Positions 1-13,565 of a stretch of DNA of 64,000 bases are shown piece by piece. Position numbers and translations under genes: made by a program. The DNA comes from Varroa destructor (taxonomy: Eukaryota; Arthropoda; Arachnida; Mesostigmata; Varroidae): the NCBI RefSeq assembly GCF_002443255.2, contig NW_019211456.1:43360986-43424985 (forward strand), read 5' to 3'. The notes beneath the pieces were generated by a model, which saw nothing but the letters and a program-made list of their open reading frames with translations, had not been told where the DNA came from and made no database searches. Numbering within the stretch: the first letter of the stretch is position 1; each line of letters opens with the position of its first letter.

Positions 1-2163
1 GCGACTGCTGTGTATCTATTTAACTTATATATAACTGTGTTCCTCAAATAATACTGCATTCGCTATAAAATCTGTATCCATAAATTCTACCACCATCGTA
101 GGACCCTCGAAGCAGACAATCACTATCATCGTTAGTGCGAAGCAGGACTCAATGTGTCAAATAGTGCAATATTATTACCGAACGTTCTCTGTGCGGCCTT
201 ATCAATGAACGTCCCTTATTCTAAGGTTGCAAACTGTAGCTGAAGATAATAAGACACTCCGGAGCGAAGTAACCTCTTATCGCACTGGTAGAAAGCGTTA
301 TCTCGGATTAAACACGTTGGGGGGTCCGAGACTTGAGACCTAATATACATACATTTTTATGATTGTGGATAGCTTACTTGAAGACTCACTGGCCGGTATA
401 TACGAGTGGGCGGCAAAAAGCAGGTAATAAGAACAATAGGAGATAAGAATTCGTTGAAGTTTATAGCCATTAGTAGCATAAGCATCTATTAACTACTGTT
501 GTGTGTAACTTCCGCGCCCCATCTCCGACAGGCATGTAGAGATTTCACTGCGTAAATGATCAAACCGGACTAAATATTGTGGTTGTAAGTGGTAAACTTA
601 GGTGTAGACATTATTGCTGACAACTAGATCGGTCAGGTCAAATCTAGCTGACGTTTTCTCCCTATTCCATGCAAAAGAGTGAAGTAGTTTTGTCTAAATG
701 AGTTTTTATGCGAAGAACGTTTGTGATGTCCATGTGGAAAGAAAGTAGCTTCAATATTACCCTGCTAGCATTTTTGGTGCTTTACTTTAGACAAATTTAC
801 TCTCACAGATATTCTTGTCACGGGCTGTAAGGTCAACAAATCCCGGGAGAGGAAAACGAACTTTGAAAAAAAAAGCCAAGCAACACGTAGTGTTGTAAAA
901 AATCAATAGGAGCGTGATCATCTATTTTTAGGGAACAGATTTCTTGCGAAGTAGACAATCATGTGCCTCTTTGGCTACGGCTAAATGAACAAATTAGAAA
1001 GAGCTTATTGTTAATTAATCTGGGCTAATATTTATTGACGTCCTCTGAATATTTTAAATATATTTTTTTGATATAATAACGTGTCATTTTGATTAGACGC
1101 TGGATTAGGATAGGTGAGGTCAGTAAATATTTTAAAACCTGGCATCCTTGTCGTATGCTTCTTCCGTTAGCATTAAGAATGTAGGATTTCAGGTCATAAT
1201 GACTGTAAAAGAACCGCTGCTAAAGTGATTTGTTATGCTCATTATTTTGACCGGAAATATTCTGTGTGAGCGTTCACTGACGCAGTCCCCTGAAATGTCG
1301 TTGACCCGGAAAAAAACCTATCCTCCGGTGAATTTTTGACTTTCACAGAATTTTAATAGCAGGTATATATTTTAGAATAGGACATACGTATGCTAGTTGT
1401 CATCTACCCTGGCTCAACACTGGACCATTCTCTATTTTACGCTTCAAGCATGTCAAAAGCCATTACATCAAATATAGGCCATTCAGTATCGTCCTTTCAG
1501 ATATACAGAGTACGGCAGCGAGTGACGAGGTATGATCGCCGATTCCCTTTATTTACTCTATTGACGACAAACTAGTGTGTTATAAAGACCTTGTGTTAAA
1601 CGGTGCGCGCCATAATGCGTAGTATTTCAGCAAGACTCAGTTTTGATTCCGTTAAAAATCAGATAAGCGCGAAGATTGCATGGTATGGAAAGGAGAGTCT
1701 ACAAATTGTAGAATGAAACTGGACAGATAGTAGACGGTGCCCCACTGTACAACTCGCCCTGGCCAATATGTAACATGGGTTAGAAAAATAAAAGGAGCCA
1801 ATGTACAATCGTACACAAAAATCGACCAGGCACAGACCCATGGACCCTCTAAACATATATTGTTTCTCCACCCTCGCATGGATATATTCATAGCACGACA
1901 ACATGGTCATCTTTGTAGTTTTAGGCTCTCATAAAGACCTTACAGTCGCCGCTTAGAAGGCGGCGAACTTTTCGTCGAAACTTATCTTGCAATCTTAACA
2001 AACTTAATAATTAGTGTTAATTCAGTTATTCCCAAGGGACTGACTGAGGTTCTCGCTACGGTGTAGAATGAAATTGACTTGCCTCGAGAATCATTTGAAT
2101 AAACGGAAAGGGCTATTTGCAAACCAGGGAGTAATTATACACAACTGCAGCTGAACATACTGG

Positions 2164-2167
<4 letters not shown>

Positions 2168-2194
<27 letters not shown>

Positions 2195-2195
2195 A
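2168..2195. repeat. (TA)n microsatellite
   Basis: Uninterrupted alternating TA of about 28 bases, in non-coding DNA. Confidence 0.95.
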
Positions 2196-2991
2196 TTCCT
2201 TTGAGGAAACCTCGCCAAGATGAGAACCGATGCGACTGATTGGCTTCGTGCGACTTCATTTTTTGGCAGGAAATTGCAGCCACTTTTTTGGCTATTTCTA
2301 TTTTTATACGCAGATACGGTTCTCCAACAATCAAATATAGAAACATAATGTTTTCACTTATTGGATAACATTAAGTTAATTGCACAATGTATACACTGAG
2401 ATCAACTGCCAATACACATTATCAAATTCCGGCAGCGATATACGCAAAAATGAACAAGCCTATCTTGCAAATGGCGTTTACTTAGCTAGTTTGTGGCAAA
2501 ACAATAATGTATAGCGTAATAGCGTATAGACATAATGTATAGCGTCTTTTTTCGCCAAGACAGCTTAAAACGGACGTATCGTAACGCCTTATGTCTTTTC
2601 AGTTAGGATGCTGTCCTGCTTAGAGAAAAATGTTTCTTAAAAATCGCGTTATGCCGCCATTGTTGCTAGCTATGTATATGTAATTTATTTTTTAATTTTT
2701 TATTAGTTATCATTTCGTAGACTACCAGTACTATCAGCTACGCTTCCCTAAAACCAAACAACGTAGTACATTGGCAATGGTACAGTGTATTTATATGCGT
2801 TCTGCGTATGAATACACGCAGCAGATGTCGTGACAGGGCGCCATCGTGGGTCGAACGCCAAAAAAACATAGGTATAAGTTTGCTAATTTTTTGTGCCCGT
2901 AATACGTTATAATTAAAACAATGCATCTAACGGTGACTGCCTAAATAGATATAGGAACATTTATGGTCATAATCAATTTGCTTTAATGTCC

Positions 2992-3022
2992 TATATATAT
3001 ATATATATGTATGTATGTATGC
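2992..3022. repeat. (TA)n(TGTA)n compound microsatellite
   Basis: A TA run passes directly into TATG/TGTA tetranucleotide units, a typical degenerate microsatellite. Confidence 0.9.
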
Positions 3023-6000
3023 ATCAGACATCGAGTTCGCGTAAACTGGTAAAGGCCATTGGATCGTCCAAGATTTGGAACGATACGGAATGAAAGCAAG
3101 CAACCTTGAGGGTCGCACTCGTTCCCTGTGCTGTCAGGGTCTAACAGTAGCTGGCAATATGCGCAAAATATAGCGTGCGTATGAGCGCTTAGATGATACA
3201 ATTGGCTAATTCTAAAGGAAATCACGATATCGATAGAAGCAACGTGGGCTGGCAATTGTAAGTTAAAGCAACTCTTACTGATTGCGGCAAAGTCCGCCAA
3301 CCTCAACCGAGTTCCTTAAAGGCAAAAACGATTTCGTCCTTTCATTTAGGACGTATGCTACTATGTATCAGTATATTAAACATCTGCCTGAACTATGTAT
3401 TGTGAAGGCCTGTTTATGCTCTACACTCTAGCAACTATCCTCTATACATATAAATTGCGACTTTCAATATCCGAATCTTTGCTATAGCTAAGAAACATCG
3501 CATGTCAAGGAAAAGCGCACGTAACGGTAAACGCTGATCCTGGTAGATAAATCAAATTGGCAAATGTCTTAGCAAGCTATGCAAGGTCAACCTGCAAGCG
3601 GAACGCTCAAAGGTTGTAGCAATGGAACATTGTATGACGGATAAAAGAATTAAACAGAAGACTGGTAGTTTTGCAAGTCATTGTGTTGTTTTAAACGCGT
3701 CTGCTTGATTATCTCGTAACCCTTCCTAAGATATCGTCAACGTTAGGATTTTGTGATAAAGCCGACGTGCACTTCTATTTATCAATAATTTTTAGTGCGA
3801 TTAAATTTCTAGAAGAATTAATAATGCTGAAAATGTTATTGTTAACGTAAAGAAAGCTGAAACAAATTTCAACCGCAAATTAAAAATCTACCGTGAAAAA
3901 ACAGTTAGTTGAAGCATCAAGGGCGGGACATTAGAGCAAAGAGTGCATTGTTTTGACTACTCAAATGAGAGTAAACGACTGTCAAATGAGAAAACCAAAA
4001 TATACCGATTCGGTCCTTACAAAACTAAAATCTATCGGCAACGGGTATTTTATGTGACAGCCCATCGACAAGAGGCCCTTGAAAACAATCACAGAAATGG
4101 TAGATAGCTAACACCTCCATAAAGGTTCTGGTGTCCTCAACCAGGTCCACACGAACTCAATAGGTGCATGATACGGCGTGCCTTATATTTATCTCTCCTA
4201 TCCTGTGGTGTATATGACAGCAATAATAATGCATTTTTCTCTCATGTCAGCTTTACAAAAATGACGCATTTCGTACATACGAGCACCACTGTGGGATTCA
4301 AGCACTCTGCCAAATATAGGCGATATGCGCTCAGATCGGTGGCGCCCGGTCCCTAAATGAGGAGTCGACTGAATTACACCTGATACTGACACTTCGCTAT
4401 TAAACGAAATCACTTGGCCATTTTGACTGCATTGCTTATTTTGGCGTTTTGTTACTCGCATTTTATAGGGGCCTAGCGTGCAACGATGCGAGGACATGTC
4501 AGCTGTCTTTGCCGCTTTGATACTGATGTTGCACACTTTGTACACACAACGCGAAAATGTTTGTAGCGACGTCCTTCAAATGCGGGAAAAGCTACCATAA
4601 TCAAATCGATGACGAAAAGCTGCTGAATATTCACCCATATATGTATATATATGGTTTCCCGTTTGGATCTACTTTGTTGACTTGTGTTGGTTATAACAAG
4701 CCTCTGTTAACCATCAAATCACACTGGGCGTATGTAGAGAGTCTTTATCCAGTCACCTAATAGTGACAACGTTCGATGCTGAAGTGTTTTCGATTCGTAT
4801 TAGATAGTATATCATGGTAGTCGAGATAGGCGCACAGAGACACGATATTACGGGCCTCGTTACATCCTTGCCGATGTTTCGTACTCGGTTCTTCCCGTAA
4901 ATCCGGTGACGCATTTGAAGGCGCGCTTAACTCTTACTTAACTAACGCTAGGCAAATTCAGTGTCAACAATCGCTTAGACTTCAGCGTTTCTATCGCATC
5001 ATCCGGCTATCCGCAATCAATCACTGCGCGTACAGTCCATCAAGAAGTACTTTTCGTGAGAAAATCAAAGATGGACAGTGCTAAGGGGTTCGTGGGCGAT
5101 AGCCTATACGGTTAAAGTAAATATAGTAGGTTTTACTATGTCCGACAAGCTATTCGATATTGCGCAGAGCGTTGATGTTAGGTTATTGAGATCTAAACTA
5201 AGATGCTATAGTATATATATTAATCTTACTTACTAAAGCATAGATACCAAGAGTTAATGAATCAGGTGAGCCGATGGTGCGTGTACGAGGTCAACGATAT
5301 ATGCCAAAATAGCGTTTTTTTTCCTTTACTATTGGATTCTCGACGAACAGAATAAGCTAAAACGGGATGGGAATGTGGATATAAAATGATACATAAAATA
5401 AATCGATCTTATAATGTACTCGTTGACGCACTGGCGGGCAGTGTTCGACAAAAGCTTCTGCTTATTATTTTTCCGCCATTGCTAATATAGCAACGTCAAG
5501 GGATTGACCTCCACTTCAGTCCTTGCTTTTCCGCATATGTCGATCGTGGCTGAACGTTTTCTGTGGAAAATTATAATACGACTATTCTCCTAGATATATC
5601 TTTGGCTGTGGCAATGGTAGAAACGACGACGAAATTGCGCCAGCCGCCTCAGGGTCAATTGGAAAGGGAACCAGTCTAAGTAAACTTCGTTTTCTGTTCA
5701 GCGACTACCTTTTTCGTAGGGCTTATATTGATCTCTTTTCTGTGTTTTTTTTTTCTCCTTTTTATCGGTCAACGATGGCTCCATTAAGCTCGCTGAGTCA
5801 AAAACGCCCCAGCTCATTAAAAGCTGAAGATCTTTCTGAGTAACAAGGATCGTTATGCTAGCCTAGCTATACAGTAGGACCGTGATTGTCATTTTGATGG
5901 CCAACGTTGTCGTCACAATTATCGCTTTAGCGGTATCTTAATTGTATTGATACCATTTAAAATCAATCAGCCAATGACAACGACGATAATAATCATGATG

Positions 6001-6276
6001 GGTCTTGTCGTCAACGGTAATTGCGGGGTGGATGGGCCAATCGATGAACGCAGAATGATTAATGTTTGTACTTGCGGTTGCGGTCGAAAACATCACAAAG
6101 GCGATGCTTTTAAAATACCTGTGTCATACACAATCACACGAACGGAGAGATCGCGACGCTGAGCGACAATGAATTTTCTATGCACGGAAAATTATGGCAT
6201 AAGCTACACTGGACGAAATTTTCTAATTCTTATACATTCGAGAGTCGATGCAATTACAAACACAGTAGCAATAGCT

Positions 6277-6294
6277 TTTTTTTTTTTTTTTTTT
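6277..6294. repeat. Poly(T) run, 18 bases
   Basis: A homopolymer of 18 T. No retroposed body or target-site duplication is obvious beside it. Confidence 0.9.
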
Positions 6295-9200
6295 CCGATA
6301 GACGTTTTTCGCACAAAATAGTAGCTGTTAAACAAGGACGACACCTGCAGCCTAGATTTTCGTCAACATCGTTCTTTCTCATATGCGGCCAGCTTCTTTT
6401 TCCTATTTACAACGATTTGACTCAGTAAATGTTCCAGTTTGAGTTCACAGCCGACAAAGATAACGCTGTCGTTTCGATATTGCTAAGATATAATAATAAT
6501 AATAATAACAATAATAAGTAGATTTCTCCGTGTGATTCTACTGCACTAGGCCGCACGTCGATCGCGACGAATTTGACTAGGACAAAGTCATTTCCGCTTC
6601 TATTTTATAAATGCTAGCCAATTACTGGCCTATTGTGATTGCGGCCCTGTGTCCTCTTCGAAAGTGTATAAGAGTAATAATAAGTGTATGTCAGTTTTTT
6701 TATTAGGGCAGCTAGCGGTGAATACTGTGTTTAATAATTCTGTCGAAGAGTCGCTCTTTTTTCTAGTGACTCACGTTATAGATATTATATTGGTTCTTAC
6801 TTGCGCTATTTCCTCTTCCGACAACAGCATTTCCGCCCAGATCTGTCACTTGCGATCGCTGGCGGACGATGTTGCTGGGGGGACTACGAATAGCTTCGGT
6901 TTCCGTCCTGTAGTTAGTTTCTTTATTGATTCATCGAACCGTCCAGTGCATCCTTAAGATAGACATGCTCTGAACTGATCAGCTGCACAGTCCCGCGACA
7001 GACACACATTCACCAATCGACTTAAGCAGAGCTTGCTGGTTAAGTTAGAGCAAACAAACTTTACTGCTACTTCTACTCGGGAGCAGTGAGCTCAAAGCAG
7101 GAAAATGATACTTGTACAGACCCTTTTAAATCTAGCAAATCGTACCAGTCGACAAAAGGCATGCATGTTACTTCGTTCTCTTTTGTACTTCACTGAATTA
7201 TAACTGAGCCAGCTGTAAATGGCCTAACGTATGTGGAAGGCCAGGTATCATAGATAACTTATCCTGTTAAAGCCGATACAGGAAGCATCCGGTCATGAAC
7301 AGATAGTGGCCTTTCATCGCAACTGCTGTCCTCGATTCGGCTACGCTTTCAATCTCACAATGGTCAGCGTAGTCTTTATCTTGTGTTCACGGACAATTTA
7401 CGAGACGATTAGCCATGTCGGGTTTGGTTATTTGGGAGGCCATGCTCATTTAGAGTGATGACTTCCGAAATAGCAAATTATGCTTACTTCGAGGGAAAAT
7501 GGCGTTAGAGTAAGGTTTGGTACGAATGATTACGACGATATAGCGGAATATTTTTTTATTCAGTCTTTTTTTTCTTTCGCTTTTTCGTTAACTCTTTTAT
7601 TCTCGATTAATGCGTGCACTATGACTTCTTTCGTGTTTTTTTCGTACGGTGGTTTATTTGCTCCGTTGCTGTAACGGTTCGGCATGCTAAAATCTATGAA
7701 ATCTCTAAAAGCAATTTTTACGTCGTCGAAATTTGAATAATTTCCCTGTTGAAAATTTGCCGAGATTCTAAGAAATGGTGACTTGTGGTAGCAATATCTG
7801 GCGAATATAATGAATGATGAGAAGCACCCAATTGAAACGTTTGCCGTCTTGATAGTTACACTGTGTGGCCGCGTACTGAAGCAGGTTTATCTGTGTTGAC
7901 TGCTTAACCCGAAATGTTTGCATAATTTCCATCAACTATTGAAAATACGCTTGAATCAACAAATTGGGACTCTGTAGTTTGTGATTCCGGCATTCGACCG
8001 CCGCACAGAACCTATTTAGATAAACTTTTGCCAACGCTTCGTAGCGGTGTGCCACCGATTCAGTCACCTTGTGCGCTTACCCTAGAGGATCGATATTTCA
8101 TCACATATTACAATATAGTACAAGAATGGTTCGCTGTTGTTACGTAAGAGCAAGCGGAATGAAACGTCCCCATGTGTCTGTCTGTGATTCTTGCCTAAAC
8201 CCGTGCGATATATGCTGCTTGTCAATTTTGCCACTTTATTAATTCAACTGAAGTGCACAGGTATAGCATTTTTGCATAGATTTTAAATGCTACGGATGCT
8301 GTGCACTTTGCAATAGATCGGCCTTCACAGAAGCTCTCAGTTCTTCACCATCCATCTTCGCAGGAATTTTTCACGAAGCGCATAACAACGTGTGCGAAAT
8401 GTGTTTCTCGCTCGTTTTCTCGAACCGACAACCCGCGTTGGTTCGTGGCTCAAGCTCGGCTAAAGCACCTTCGTCAAATGTGAGATCTGTATGATTCTAG
8501 AAACCGTATGCGTAAGCCAGTCAAATGGCTTAACGCGACATGCTTTCCAAAAATCTGGGTGGCGATATCTAAGTGAGCGGCCTGAAATTTGCCAAATACA
8601 TATTGAATCTAAGAAAAATGTTACGAAACGTTGCACCGTTATAAAACAGCCCCATCTTACAAGATAACTTAATGTCACCGACAATCAGTGGCATCGGAAT
8701 TCCTGGACCGTTGCACAGCATCATCCGTTATTCTAGGTGGATTTGCATCTATTGTGGCAAACTACTTGCCCCTATGTACATATAGCCGAACGCCATTGGA
8801 AAAAATGAGTCAGATAAAACACTTACACGTCCTACGAGTATTTCATTCGATCATAGTGTATTTCCTGTTTGTTGTTTTAGGCCCGTTACGGTTGCCCCGT
8901 AGTCACACCTTGATCAAAGTACAATAAAGGTTTTATTTCTCTTCATGGCACTATACGACAGGGACAATTCGGTGATGACTTGCTCATCGAGGATGTTTCA
9001 GTTAGCTTCCGTATGTCGGCAGGTAGAATTTACAAGGTGCATAAATAGTACGGTGTCGTTCACCTTATCCGGCCTAACAAAACAGATGAAGTCAGTCTAT
9101 AAGAGTTTCAATTGGTGTACCTTCGCGAGGCCTTTCGAACAGCCGCAGAACGACTTCCTTGTTTCTTAATTTCACCGGATTTCAATTTCTGCTATAGCTA

Positions 9201-9537
9201 CAGTTGTATTTATTTTTTAATTAGACGTCTTTACTATTGTTTTTATGAAACAATTTTTACATAACACCAACCGTGTGGAGGAATCTGCACGAGAAGACTG
9301 CCTTGAAGGTGGCATGATGAGTTAATGACCGCTCTCTGAAAGACGAGCTACTGTAAAAAGAGTACAAATTTTAATACAGATTCGAACTCAATTGGCAGAC
9401 CGAATGCTAATATGTGAGGGTTTACTTTGCACAGTAACATGACTACCTAACGTATCAACATGTGTACACATTAACACAGAAATATCTTGAACCGACCCCG
9501 ATGTCATTATACCGCAGCGGAAATTCTCTGGTCTCGC

Positions 9538-9572
9538 CCTCCCTCCCTCCCTCTCTCTCTCTCTTTTTTTTT
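9538..9572. repeat. Polypyrimidine tract (CCCT)n(CT)n(T)n
   Basis: CCCT units grade into CT and then T. One strand is pure pyrimidine over about 35 bases. This is a mirror-type low-complexity tract. Confidence 0.9.
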
Positions 9573-12500
9573 CAAGTTCAATGGTAATGTGGAATAGCTT
9601 CCAGATTTGATGGCAGCACATTTAGTTAAAGAATTTCGCTTGCAGATCCTTTGATCTCACTTGTCGATGGCTTACGACGGCACGTTCTTCATATCCTCAG
9701 TAAGACATATTCAAAAACTGAAACTCCAAATTGGAGTTTCGCTACTGATGGAATAGAATAGGTCCAAGACACTCGCATCAGTGTAACGTCTTCGCTTGTA
9801 GTCGCCATTGATAGATGCCAGTCACACCCCCCGATGCATTTCCTTACAGACTCTTAAACATACAAATGACTACACACTGATCCATGCGGATAATGCTGTC
9901 ATTGAAGATTCAACAGCCACTTCTCTCGCGCATGAAACCTATCGACACGGTAAGCAACATTCGTCGGAAACGGCTTCACTTTTTTTCTGCTTATCGCCCT
10001 ACGTACTTTAACATGTTCCAAGGTAAAAGCTATCGACTGTCGTCGGTTCGCTCAAGCGATGGCCGCTGCGAGTTTGATCACTCGCTAGACAAACGCTGCG
10101 CGGCAATGGGTCAATTCAGCGTTTCAGGCTGACTCCCGTGCTTTCGATGCCTGGAAATTTACGCCGAGTTGGACAGGTGACGGGTGCTAGAGTAACGAGC
10201 AATTTTCGCTTTGCGAAACTTAGCATCAATTAGAGAGGTAGGGAGACGTGTTCGCATACGTCGCACCCCACTCCCATGGCTCAGCTGAACTACAATGGAA
10301 GATGCAGACAATGCATTTGTCGCTATTGTGTAACGTTATAAAGCATGGATAGCTAGATAAACGAACAATATCGAGTAATACGAGGCCTAGCGATAATTGA
10401 GGACTACCCAGTTGGCTACGAGTAGTGATATAGACGTGCTAGCGTGGGCCGTCTATAAGGAAAGTCTGCCTTAGCGGCGTATAGCACGTGATGCTCTCGT
10501 GAGAGATCAGTGATGACACCGTTAAACAGCAGCCTATCGGTATGTAGGCACGGCCGCAATGCAACGGAACCACTGCTGTTCCCATACATGGCGTAGGTGA
10601 ATACGCGAGACTATCATGGAAACCGTATCTAAACGCACTGGAGGAAGTTGCGCCGTGCGATCACTAAATATGAACCTATGCTGATTTTTAATCTAAATAG
10701 CCGGTGTGTAATTCCTAGGAGAGCCTTGCGGAGAATTGTGATTATGGAAAAATGATAATTTTTTTCTTTCGAAAAACTGCATCATCAAACACGAACAATA
10801 CTAGTCAAAACGTTTTTTTTTTTTTTATTTTATGATTTTAGCGTACTGTTCATAGTACATACATTGGCTAGAAATTTTGTGATAACGTTATTTGTATGCT
10901 ATGGTGACGGCGGGCAATTTTCGTTTAAGCCCCTCGACATGACACGTGGCGTTACGTGAAAAAGTCTGCGAGATAGTGATGCGCGTAAACGCTAACCGTC
11001 GGCCTGTCGTTGACTCCATGCTGAAGATGCAATATTTGAAACGTTCATCATCGAATAAGTCAAATTATTGCGTAATAGCGTTTATTTCAATTCGGTCCAT
11101 GTAGTACTCGTTTCTGCGGGTTTACATGAGACGTGTCTATCCAAGTAAAATCTAGTCTAAGTCTAGTTTCATGATCTTGTCCCACGCGGTGCTTCCACAG
11201 TCCTATGCAGAATCAAAGAAAGATCTATGCGAAAATTGTCAACACATAAAATTATTATTATGTCACTGTTCAGTCATACACCCATATAAGATGCGTCTAT
11301 GAAAGGATATATGTATATTCTCATGCACACTTCGAGAGACATAATGGCATATATAAAGCTATGTAGAGAGGTCAAATACTTTATATACGCTGTGTTGCAT
11401 GATCTATTCTGGCTATCTTGTATAGGTTTAGCTAAGTACGATCTCGTCAATGAGGTCTCCTTTACGTGCCCCTTCTATTTGCATGCACTCGTGTCCTGAT
11501 TCAATGTATGAATGAACGAACGATCGGTACCCATTCGTAATACAAACTTAGTAGTGATTGAATTTCCAATGCGATACTATTATCCATAGTTACGATTCCC
11601 AAGTTAAGACTAATCGGAAGTTGTTACTACACGTTCCATGCAGACCATCGACTGTCGCTAGCCGCCGAGCCAGGAGGAAACCAGTCGGTTGTATAGCCAC
11701 TACCCCCTCCCCCCCCAAAAAAGAAAAAAAAAAGCTAAATCCATATATTCTTATTGATTTTATACTGCGGCGGTTTAGCTGTAAGGTTTTCATCTGTTAA
11801 AGTCGGATAGTGTCAAACGAACGCGTAAGCAAGACAAAACACGTATGTGCGCCTTACTGTGATAGTACATCACAATAAGTAATGAAAATTTACTTACTGC
11901 TGCTTTGTTTGTACTTACTCGTTTTTGGAGTCGTCAAAGGTTAGCGGTGTCATAAAACCAGGAGTGAAACATGGCGTAAGGTCACCTGCCGATTTGTCCC
12001 GCTTACGGCCGAGAAGAGGCGATCTGGACAGACGAGGGGTATGTAATATTGATGTCACGAACTTCGACATTGTTGTGCCTGAAACACTTTTTTCGCCAGC
12101 GGCAAAAAGAACACACAGGAAAAAATCCGGATTTAGTTAGTTCAGCCCAAAGGCTACGTGTGCGTGCCACGTCTCATATTAATTTCTTAGCGCGCCATTT
12201 TTTTTCTTATTACCGAAACAATATCGCCCCCATTGAATGTACGAATGGGGACAGTTGAGTTTCACGAAATTGACTTGGCACGCTTGCAGCGTGCGCCTAT
12301 CATTTGCGTTCTGAAATTGCTTCAAGATCAAGAGGTAATGGAAGGTTATCTATACAAATGGGAAATTTTATAGACGAACGAAATCTAAAATTGCCTTTCG
12401 ATTCGCTGTAAGTCCCTTCACACCTATAGCCCTCGTTAGCAATCGTAGTAAGCATATCTAGCAGCCAAATGGAAATAGCGATTCATTGTGAGCGTAATAA

Positions 12501-13546
12501 GTGTGCGGTGGAAAAATACGACCACTCGAACTCGTCAAGGCTATAACAATTAAAAATGTCGATGTTCACACAGAGTTTTAGAGGCGCTAACAACGAATTT
12601 AGCGGCTAGCGGCGGCACGGGCCCGCTCCAGCACACAAAACTCGAATATATGAAAAGTCTCTTGGACGGCCCAGCGTGATGATGTTTTAGCCTTAAAAAA
12701 TTTTAGAAAGCAATAAGGGCTTGAAAAAGCTATGTTTGTAATAATTTGGCGTTCGTTCCCGTTTGCTCGTCTGACAGGCACTGGAATGGGTATGACACAA
12801 AGCTTCGAAGTACATTACGATATAGTTTGACGGGGTGATTTCTTACAAGAATTAATATATTTACTGTATAGTAAAGTGACCTTGACGTTTACGCATCCGA
12901 TAGTTTTTGTTCAATTTTTGAGTAACGATGCGTTTCTGTTACTAAATTTTGCCGAGAAAGCCTGAGACGTCCCTATGCTACAAAAGCAAATTAACATGCG
13001 GGCAATAGAAGCCTCATTATCAAAGGATTACTTACTAAAACTCGTTTCACTTCAATGAAGTTGACCATAGTTTGATTTCAGCTAAAACTTAATCTTCAAT
13101 AGTTCATCATCATCATAAGAAAGCCGTCCTAGTGAATCTTTCCTACATAAAAAAAAAACCTAATCTGGCCACCGTCCTAACCTAATCTTTCTATCAGATA
13201 ATCCAAGAAAGCACAATAAAGATTGATTTGAAACGGCGCTCTTGCACCCATGTAATTGGACCCAGGTTTTTAAGTTTTTATTTTAAGTGTTATAGGCATT
13301 AGGATAAGTTGAACAAATATTGCAAGTAGCTGTTCTACGTGCTTCGGTCGGTGGATAGTAGGTAAGTCAATTTTCGAAACCTAATGATCATGCATGTTCC
13401 TATTATGTATTCTTAAAGATGTAAATTTTATTTATACACATCAAATTTTATTTCACCATACTAATTTATAGCACGGTATGACTAAGCGTTAAATTCAGAG
13501 CAAGCTATTCTAATGTAATATGTTAACAATCGTTCAGGAAAGCTTG

Positions 13547-13565
13547 TTTTTTTTTTTTTTTTTTT
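13547..13565. repeat. Poly(T) run, 19 bases
   Basis: A homopolymer of 19 T in AT-rich DNA. No associated element recognised. Confidence 0.9.

Larger units (their letters stand above)
1..9500. other. AT-rich non-coding stretch, no supported gene
   Basis: I see no exon with recognisable protein similarity on either strand. Open frames here reach about 115 codons, which is what chance gives in 60% A+T DNA of this size. The stretch contains TA/TGTA microsatellites near 2168 and 2992, an 18-T run at 6277, and a small GC hairpin at 1946-1966. It could be intergenic or a long intron; nothing visible decides between these. Confidence 0.6.

Noticed and set aside
3070..3105. TTGGAACGATAC followed by a purine-rich stretch, resembling part of U6 snRNA
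   Set aside because: Only 12 bases match exactly, and the flanking U6 regions (5' hairpin, ACAGAGA, GCGCAAGG) are absent.
9374..9420. AGTTCGAATCTG on the minus strand as a pol III B box
   Set aside because: The adjacent bases do not form a T-stem and no A box lies at tRNA distance.
13165..13200. CCTAACCTAAT as arthropod telomere repeat (TTAGG)n
   Set aside because: Only about two units; no array.
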